The notes under the pieces were generated by a model, which did not search any database, was not told the DNA's origin, and saw only the letters and a list, made by a program, of their open reading frames with translations. The position numbers and the translations under genes are program-made. A stretch of 64,000 bases of DNA, taken from Lepidostoma basale (taxonomy: Eukaryota; Arthropoda; Insecta; Trichoptera; Lepidostomatidae). The stretch spans positions 372,001-436,000 of the forward strand of contig JAHDVF020001304.1 of NCBI GenBank assembly GCA_022606425.2, in the 5' to 3' direction. Of this stretch, positions 55,673 to 64,000 are shown in pieces. How positions within the stretch are numbered: the stretch's first letter is position 1; each line of letters starts with the position of its first letter.

Positions 55673-58600
55673 TCACCCCGTGTGCAGCATAGATTCATTA
55701 TACGGATGTCTCATAAAATTGTCTCTGTTAATTTGGCTGTAGTAATTGTTATCGTTCTGTTGGTAGTTGTGTGCTCTCGTGAAGAAGTTGTTGTTATTGT
55801 ACATGGCAGGGTCGCAGTTGGAGATGGGGTGCGAGTTGTGGGGCAGAGTTGGGACCGGGGACAAGGGGGCCCGCGGGGGTACAGCCCTCTCCGTGCTTGA
55901 CCACGCACCACTCACACCTTGCTGGAACGTGAATGGCCAACTCTGAAAGAAGACAAATGTATTTTAATAAATAAAAAAACGCTGTCTGTATTTTGATTCG
56001 AATGTTATTTTTTTTACATTTATATATGTTTGTTTACTATAGGGGTCACTCTTGTATAAGTTCTGTAATTTTATAACAAAAAATATTTTAAAATTACAGA
56101 ACTTAGATAAAAACTTATTTTTAGAGTAAACCACGTTTTCGTGATATAATCACTACAGAAGCGCGTTTTAGTTATTTTTTTAGAACCATTTTTAATGTTT
56201 TTGAAAACGTCTGTTTTGTATATTATTATGAAAACATTATAATACATAATATTATGGTAGTGTATCGCACTAGTAATTATAAAGTGTAAATTTTTTCGAT
56301 TTTGTATTATACATTAAATATGTGAATATATAGAAAACTCATAATTAAACATACTCGTATATTCGAAAAATGATTTACAGGTATATATCACACACAAAGT
56401 GACCCTAGTCAAAAACACTTGTGTAATTTTAGAAATAATAGTGCGACATGTTTCATCTTGGAAGAATATTCTAAAATAATGTATATACTCGTATGAATTC
56501 AAAAACTGCTTGTTCCACCGTTGAGTTTATTTTTCTCAATATGTTTCGAATATATTAAATCTACGATCAGTTTATATGGTTCCTTCGAGGATGAAAATTT
56601 AAAAAATGTTTAGAAAAATATACTTAACAGTGGAAAAATCATTGATTTATTTCACATATAAATCATTATCATCTACTCGTATTATCCGTGTAGTAAATAT
56701 TGTAGATGTTTTATCGTAATTATTTATATTTAACTTTTAAAATTAAGATTAATCTGTTTATATCCTATAATATAATCTTTTATGGAATTATATATTTATA
56801 TACATATATTTTAATTATAAAATAATGCATTTTTACAACAGAAAATTATAATTTATTTTACAGTATAAAAATGTTAAATTTTATTTCTCTAAACAAACAT
56901 TTTTGAATCACTTTAATTTTTTTTATATGAATTAGATTAACCTCATGTCATTTAGTTTGAATAAATATATGTTTTAACTTTCACCTAATTATTCTAATGA
57001 TATGTCATAACTTAAATTAGATAATGTAATTTTTATTTAAACTTGCCGTAATTTGTTATTTGTTCGATTGTTTTAGTTTAGTTAGTTTTAAGTAATTTTA
57101 TGCACATTTTTTCTCAAACTTTAAATAAGTATATTTACTGGCTTTAATGATGTTTAAAAGACCCCTCTTATCATAAATAGTGGGGTATCAATAATGAGAG
57201 TCCTCTGACGATACTCTCACATTAAATCGAAAATAAAATCTACGCCTTAATTTTATAAAAAAAATACTTTAAACATTATTAAATTTCGATACATTCCCTA
57301 GTTTGTCTTCCAAAACATTTAATATCAAGAGCATCTGGATACATTGCATGCTTTAAAAAAGCAGCAAACATAAGCAATGTCATTTTTAATAAGTTTTAAT
57401 GGAAAGTGATCATCCAAAAAACGATTTCCGGCACTATTTTCCCAGATCTTCAGCCAAACCACAACTTTGTCGGCCGCGGGCGCAAGAGGGCGGCAGTACT
57501 TTAGTGTGGAATTGGAGAAGAAAAAACATTATAAATATAATAAAGTTCTTCTAAAAAGTGTAAATCCAAACAACAGCTGCGAGCATTTGTGCGGATAACG
57601 CTTTAAACAAACTTTACGATCGGTAAACACACTTCGATTTCGGAATGAATTTATTTTTCTTAGGCTCACCCCTTTTTTTAGACCGAAATCTTGTAAGGAC
57701 TATCTCAACCAACGAAAAGTACTTCATTAAAAATATTACAAGTACAAATTAATGTATATTAATATACGTAAATAATTTTTTTCTTCCGTATGTATGAAAA
57801 TGTTACACTTTCACGTTAAAAAAAAAGTTTATTGTTTGAATAAATATAGTTTCACTTTGTATTACAACACTTTTTATTTTTACTGAACTCAGACATGTTT
57901 TGGTTACAAGTAATGAATACAATTTTATCAATGAATACAATTTTAACAGTCAAATAAAACAGAGCAGTCATTTATATAATAAATGGAGTATATAAGTGAC
58001 TGCTCTACTGAGTATATAAGTGACTGTTCTACTGAGTGACTATATAAGTGACTCTCTGTTTTATTTGACTGTTGAAATTGTAGTCATTGATAAAGGTTAC
58101 TTGTAACCGAAACAAGTCTGTGTTCAGTAAAAATAAAAAGTGTTGTAATATAAAGTGTAACTATATTTATTCAAATATGAATCCACAACACAAAGTGAAG
58201 GCGAATATCGAAGAAAAATATGTTTCTTGTATTTGTGAAATAACCCTCATTTCGCGGCTGGCTTCATTTGTAGTAAAAATATGAATGTAATTATTTGAAA
58301 TTTCACGGTGGAAGGTCATTGTAAATAATGAAATGAACTCAAGTGGAATTTAAATAATTATGCATTTAAAAAAACATGTTCTATTTATTTTCAATATTTA
58401 TGTAAGAAATATGATCTTGAACTGGGGCTAACTACATTTTCAGCCCAGACAGATAGTCCCAGTTCATCATAATATTGTGTACGTACAATTTAGTAGTAAG
58501 GAACTAAATATAAAGGATTTATAAGATACATTCAAATATGAGCTGCAAACGTAGTCTATTGCAGTTCGAAACCAATTGTTTGGACTGCAAATGTAGCCAG

Positions 58601-61600
58601 CCCTATAGAGGTTAAATGTGTATGAGGGCAACTTATTTTTTATTTATTGTCCAATTTTTATTAAAGTTATGGTATAAATGTTTTTGGTGGTTATTATTAT
58701 AAATGGTTTTAACAACATTTTTGAATGTATACAAATACTTGTAGACGAATACTGGGTTTTACGCATTGCGGGTTATCAATTCAAGGATTAATTGTATCTC
58801 CACAGAGACGAATATGCAAATTGGAAACAGAATATGGTGATCGGGGTGTTTACAGGACTTATGACCTGTCATTGGTTGGGTTAAGCGCACGCTTCATGTA
58901 ATACATAAAAAATCAATCTTCATAGATGGCGCTAGTGTGTAGATTGAAACTAACATGTGAAGTTTGGTGTTACAGATTAACATATATACAACTTCCAAAA
59001 AATTGTTAGACATGGTGGTCATAAGAAAGGTGGAATGGGGAATGTTGTATTACATAAAGCGTGCGCTTAACCCAACCAATGACAGGTCATAAGTCCTGTA
59101 AACACCTCGATCACCATATTCTGTTTCAAATTTGCATCTTCGTCTCTATTGAGATACAATTATAAATGGTATATAAATACGTAAATTTTTACGGATACTT
59201 TAATTAAATAAACATTTCTAAAAATAATTTATTATTTATTGAATGTTCATTTCACGTTTCTAAATATACTTTCTTTGACGTTGGAATATAACGCTTTTAA
59301 ATAACATCATCGATATAATATATCATTTGTAAGTCATATCAGGTCTGAAAAATGGCACACAAAATCGAGGTATCAAAAAAAACATTCGTGTTAAAATTAT
59401 AAAAATGAAAGAAAAATACAATGGCCCGTGCCGGATCGCCGCTAAGTGAGTGTTTAGACTATTCTCTGGCGGATGGGTCCCATATGGTCCGCGGGGCTAA
59501 GAGGCCAGGGTATACTCGTAAGATTGTTCATTTCCATGTTTCGGAGATAAAAATAAATTGATCCAATTTTCTCCGCATTCCACTGTAAAATGGTTTCATT
59601 AATGCGTATTGCCATTAAATGGCTTTAAACGTCAACATATGTTTTAGGTAATTCGAATTATTAATAAATAAAACATAGAATTTGTTTTTTGTATACAATT
59701 ATTACAATTAATTATATATTATTAATTATAAATTATCTTAATAGATGGCGCTAGTGTACAACAATGTGAAGTTGTTAAAAAATAGTAGCTCATTTTGAGC
59801 ATTTGTTGTGATATAATGAATATTATTAAAAACTGTTTGATGTTATTTATTGTTTTAATAATTAAAGCAGATTAATTACCATAATTAATCATAATTACCT
59901 GTAATTTAAAAAATAATAGAACCTGATCCCCTTAATAGGCATATTCATTGAACCGAAAGCTGAAAATAGAGCATTTTATACCATTTTGGAATTTTGATAA
60001 AACGGGCAAACTTATTTTGACTTGGTCACACAGGTCGCGATACATTTTTTTACACCACAGGAGCTCAAACTTTCAATTTTTTTTTCGTCTAACTAAATTT
60101 TGAATTAAATTACCGAATAATAAAAAATAAAACAAATGGTACAAAAACAGCAGTTCACATTTTATAGCGAATTTATCCAAGAGTACTATTCAAAAAACAG
60201 ACCGAGAAAATACCTTGATTTGTGATCATGTCATCGAATAGAGTGACCAGGGGGGTAATTATTTATGAAATTTTGAAAATGGCCAAAAACTCGAAAACCA
60301 TGACACTTTCACTAAACATAAATTTTCATTTTCTGATATTCATGACGCCCCCCACCCATGGGTAACAGGTTATCTACTCTTTATGCCACACCCTGTATAT
60401 TGTTTTAATTTTATTTTTATTACACGTATATAATATTTATATAATTTTGGTCCTCCGAATTGGGAGTTGGACATGAGATTTGTTAACCCCATTCTGTCAT
60501 CGATAGCTCTTTATAAATCCAATAAGAGACTCACCATCATACTTCTATCCTATAAATTATCCGGCGATACCTGGAACTGGGATTGGACATAGAACTCTTA
60601 GTGATACAGGCTTTTGATCAGCCAAATTAGACAGATGTCACGCTGTACTTTTCATTGGGATATTCACGAGCAACAATATATAGAAATCAACCAATTTATT
60701 CGCATTCTTTCTTCAAAAATTTCTGAGGTATCTCTACATGAGGAAGTATGGTAGTTATCCGTGGCTCTATCCCACGGCATTTCTTTTGGGAATGCTCGGA
60801 ACCAATTCTCAACAGCTTCGAAGAGATGGACATCTAATGACCCATTTCTTTAGATTAATCAGGGGATACTTCGAGAACTCGGCCGTACTGGAGGATGTTG
60901 GTCTTTTTGTCCCCGATAGATATCTCCGACAGCGATAGCACAGATTGTTTTACCTACCGGCCGCCAGAACCAATCTGCCTCTGGTTACACCGGTGGGAAG
61001 AGCAATTAGTCTGCTGAACGCGGTCTCCTCGGAGATCGACGTCTTTCATATTAGTGAAAGTACGTTCAGGGGACAAATACTCTTGACTTTAGAAAGAATC
61101 TTATCTTCCTAATGTCGAACCATCACTAATCCGTTCCTGGTATTATGTATATAATATTTGACCTGTACTCAATAGATGCCTTAAACAGTTATGCTGTTTG
61201 TAATGTCTTTTGAGTAAATAAACTGATTTGATTTGATTTTGATTTGATTCATTATTCTAAAGGAAGTTGTAGATGGTGTTCAGTCTCCGATTGAATTGTA
61301 ATTTATCACATATTAGCCATAAAAACAATGAGATATTTCTCACCAGGTTGAGCGGTCGTCCTTGTGGCGCTTCTTCGGCAGGTTGGTCGGCTAGCAATGC
61401 ACGGAGGTGTGCGATGTAGCCGCTGGCCAAACGCAATGTGTCCAACTTGGATAGTTTCGTGTCCGCTGGCACCCAGGGGAGTGTCGTCTTCAATCTGACA
61501 GAGACGAACGTTATGCGTTAGTGGTAAGTGTTTACATTTTTTTATGATTCAAATATTATATCTCCTCTATTTAAAAAAAAAGTTGTATTTCCAACAATGA

Positions 61601-62778
61601 TATAATGATAACATTGAAAAATTATACATAATCTATGGGTACATCTTACAGATGTGAAGTACTTTGAGATGTTCTGGATTTCTGTTTTGAAATAGTCTCA
61701 AATTATTACATTTAAACAAATAACATATGCAGTGCATGGAAATGGAAACAATTGCATTGAATTAAATGTCATAATATAGGCTAAATAAAAATGTACCAAG
61801 AAAATATTCATGATTATCTAATAAATTTGTTGAATCTCTTGATGGAAGTTAATTTAAAAAATGAATAAATAAAACGGTGTTTCTTTAGAACTACTTCCAT
61901 TTTTGTTCTTATTTCGACGGCGACCGGTTTCGATCGAATCAAAAATAGTCGTTTTATTGAATTATTATTTAAAGTATTTGAGTATAGGTATTTATTCAAA
62001 TATTTAAATGAATTTCGAAAAATAAGGAAACATGGCAGTCTGCAACATTAGTGTAAGCGGTGAAAATCTGGTTTACAAAGGATGGGAGAGTGGAGAAGAA
62101 TATTGAAAGAAGGGTTGGGGCGGGCAACAGAGTGCACTTAAAGTTGTCATAGCAAACAAAAGCCTATCCAAAAAGCTAAGATGGCAGTGCACAGTGTTAA
62201 GATGGTTTGGACACATAGAAAGAATGAGTGAAGACAGAATGGTGAAGAAGGTATATGTAAACGACGTGAACGGAGCTAGAAATAGAGGAAGACCGAGGAA
62301 AACGTGGCACAATCAATTAAATATTAAATGTCGATCACGCGAGGAGTCGGAGAAATCGACGTGTGGCATGATAAGATATATGAATGTAGAGGAACCGAGA
62401 GTAGTATGTCAGGACAGAACAGTGTGGCGGTACATTCTTTCTGCCTACCCCTCCGGGGAGATGGCGTGATGGTCAGTCAGTTAGTTAGTTATTTTCTTAC
62501 ACCAACATCTTTGAAAATTTATAAATTAAGAATTGTTCATACTTTTAATAAGAAGCTGGCTCTGATGAATATTTGATAGGATGTTAATATTGATAAATAA
62601 TTATTTTCTTCATTATTTCCATTGTAATAATTCAACCGAGAGAGATATGCGATAGAAAAGCGGAAAAAGTACGAAAGTAATTAGTTTACCTGCAGAATGC
62701 TTTAGATAGGACCCTCATTCTCGCTCTCTCCCTTGCATTGGCCGCATTTCTTTGTTGGGGTGGACAGCGGTCTGCCAT
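55673..62778 (-). CDS. HLH54F: bHLH transcription factor, TCF21/musculin class (HLH54F-like)
   Basis: Three exons on the minus strand: 62778-62690, 61494-61344, 55942-55673 (stop TGA); 510 nt, 169 aa as modelled. The DNA-binding basic region is in exon 1 ([19 protein letters not shown]), and the loop and helix 2 in exon 2 ([34 protein letters not shown]). Exon 3 opens with SWPFTFQQG, matching the 'NLTWPF' segment after the bHLH in vertebrate TCF21. Splicing joins C-AG|A as Arg and CTG|AGT. The fly orthologue HLH54F acts in caudal visceral mesoderm. The tail is Asn/Tyr-rich ([14 protein letters not shown]). The N-terminus is unsure: 62778 gives an ATG directly before the domain, but 62774-62773 is also a possible AG acceptor (TATGGCAG), which would put the true start upstream. 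Confidence 0.9.
57845..58170. repeat. Palindromic repeat, family A, with tandem core
   Basis: Outer arms share ATTACAACACTTTTTATTTT-like sequence and its complement. + strand core 58087-58118: TTGATAA, A, GGTTAC-TT-GTAACC, GAAACAAGTC. The minus-strand partner (57932 to 57892) is degenerate. Between them, ATATAAGTGACTG-TCTACTGAGT units repeat about three times (57990-58055). In bHLH intron 2. Confidence 0.65.
58696..59170. repeat. Foldback-family FB repeat, complete inverted copy
   Basis: Left half (ACTTATGACCTGTCATTGG, TTGGGTTAAGCGCACGC) and right half (GCGTGCGCTTAACCCAACCA, GACAGGTCATAAGTCCTG) are reverse complements around a centre near 58960 that includes AGATGGCGCTAGTG. Flanked by a 12-bp direct repeat ATTATAAATGGT (58696-58707, 59159-59170), consistent with a target-site duplication. 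Confidence 0.85.
60720..61250 (+). mobile_element. Jockey-like LINE 3' end in bHLH intron 2
   Basis: Reads [39 protein letters not shown], then across a stop and shift [20 protein letters not shown] and [17 protein letters not shown]. 3' tail is (TTTGAT)n-like at 61225-61250. Homologous to 28.70-28.94 kb. Confidence 0.8.
61836..61975. repeat. Repeat fragment with a GAAACCGGTC word
   Basis: CTTGATGGAAGTTAATTT and AATAAAACGGTGTTTCTTT, then CGACGGCGACCGGTTTCGAT. The minus strand contains GATCGAAACCGGTCGCCG, the 3' half of a hammerhead-like core (GAA-ACCGGT-C). The same repeat surrounds mariner 2 (15738-15799 and 17705-17750). Confidence 0.5.
62035..62490 (+). mobile_element. LINE 3' fragment (family L1)
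   Basis: NISVSGENL, then [40 protein letters not shown] and, shifted, [20 protein letters not shown]. Ends CCTCCGGGGAGATGGCGTGA with TTAGTTAGTTA. Internal deletion between the first and second blocks. In bHLH intron 1. Confidence 0.8.
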
Positions 62779-64000
62779 AAACATATAAATTATATTAATC
62801 AATTCAATAAAATTGTAGCCTGCGAATTGTAGGTTTTGTTTTAATGAAGGTTTAACATTCTAATAACGGTAGACCTATCTGATTAAGTTAACATTTTATT
62901 GGATACAATATACTGAACTAGTTATTATTATCGAAGCAGTGACATATGGTATAACTCTATGTCAAATCAGATAATTTGAAAATTGCGGTTACAAAGAGCT
63001 TTACATATCATTTTACTGTTTGACACGTGCAAAATTAAATCATATAATATAATACACATTTTTATCTAAAACACACTGAAACGTAATAACATTTTGAAAT
63101 AAAACATGAAGATATTTGTTTTTATATGAGCTTTTAAAACATTGCACCCCCTAATTCTTTTCTTTTAGGGGTAGTGAGTAATTGGTAATTTTTATTTAAT
63201 AATAACATGTACCACAAAGGGGTTGAAAATTGAACAAAATTAGTTAAATTCTTAAATTATCGCAAAAATTATTTTATTAATTTTGTTTTAAATTTAAAAA
63301 CAAATATTTAGAAGTACCTAAAATAACTTAAACAATGCCCGGAACTCTTCAACAATAAAAATAAGTTTTTAATAATACAAGGACATTATAGTTTAATTTT
63401 AAATGTTCATTAATTTACTGATAATGAATGCTTTGAGTGATATGGAAAATGGCTCCGATAGTATTTACGACTAGCAATGGGTATTGCTTTTGCTCCTCAT
63501 CTTGTTTCATAATATTGCTGTATTCTTACCTAAGCTTCACGAAGAGAATCACGAAGAGAATTCCAGTTCGCATGATCAATAAAATCGGACGATATTTTAT
63601 GCCGCTTAAAAAAATCAATAAGCTTTTTGACACAAAGTTATATATTTATTTATAGTTATGTATAGATAATAGAATTCTCGTTATCGAAAAACGTTGTAAA
63701 AATTAAATTGAAATTTAGAAAAAAAAATCTAATTAAGTGCGAACAAAAATAAAAAGCCAGCAATTAAAAAAAATGATTTGTTTTTACGAATATCCTTATT
63801 TCGATTTTGATGCATTTAAAATTGCAGAGTAGACACTTTTTAAATTATAACCGATGGAATCAAACGCAAACTAATTTGTGCAGTAACTGAAATACTTTTT
63901 ATGATTTTTTACATACAATATCATTATATTAGGAAGTAAAATACAGAATACATCTAAAATACTCGTAGTATTGGAAAATATATTGTTTTTTTAGTGTTCC
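62779..64000. other. Upstream of the bHLH gene; nothing recognised
   Basis: AT-rich; may hold a further 5' exon, UTR or regulatory DNA of the bHLH gene. No coding block with family similarity was found on either strand. Confidence 0.4.

Noticed and set aside
60360..60410. Transposon end CCACACCCTGTATA
   Set aside because: A common insect repeat word; no second end was identified.

Overview
The window looks like nuclear DNA of an insect, most likely a moth or butterfly. It is AT-rich, its genes are intron-split with GT-AG junctions and orthologous to animal genes, it is full of LINE tails, tRNA-derived SINEs and mariner elements, and it repeatedly carries ACTCGTA/TACCTAC-type words that I associate with Lepidoptera. 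The order is an inference; that it is an insect is well supported.

Six protein-coding genes can be assembled exon by exon. In order: an ABCG half-transporter on + (13036-21592, 5' exon(s) not found); RIOK1 on - (22845-26093); WBP11 on + (26503-31292), head to head with RIOK1 across a gap of about 410 bp; an ArfGAP with dual PH domains, ADAP/centaurin-alpha, on + (32427-46794); N-acetyltransferase 9 on - (50326-51195); and a TCF21/musculin-class bHLH factor, HLH54F-like, on - (55673-62778, N-terminus uncertain). For the three genes complete inside the window besides NAT9 and bHLH (RIOK1, WBP11, ADAP), and for those two as modelled, the exon lengths sum to a multiple of three. There is no operon logic. 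These are unrelated cellular genes: transport, ribosome maturation, splicing, Arf/phosphoinositide signalling, acetylation and a mesodermal regulator.

Region by region: 1-13 kb is a transposon graveyard of LINE 3' ends, foldback repeats and palindromes. 13-21.6 kb is the ABCG gene, whose first visible intron holds a Tigger-like element split by an apparently intact mariner, then a second mariner with a frameshift. 22.8-31.3 kb is the compact RIOK1/WBP11 pair. 32-47 kb is ADAP, with introns containing LINE tails, SINEs, a mariner relic and a 2-kb element with an 8-bp target duplication. 47-51.2 kb is AT-rich sequence and NAT9. 51.2-55.6 kb is intergenic with a GC-rich island. 55.7-62.8 kb is the bHLH gene with large introns.

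The most interesting signal is not a protein. Several different palindromic interspersed repeats share an RNA-like core: CUGAYGA (or UUGAUAA), one unpaired A/U, a 3-6 bp hairpin, then GAAAC-NN-GU-H. This is the layout of a minimal hammerhead ribozyme with a self-complementary stem III, as known from Penelope-like elements. I propose these repeats are ribozyme-bearing retroelement ends, many of them decayed. The call rests on reading the sequence by eye and needs a structure search.
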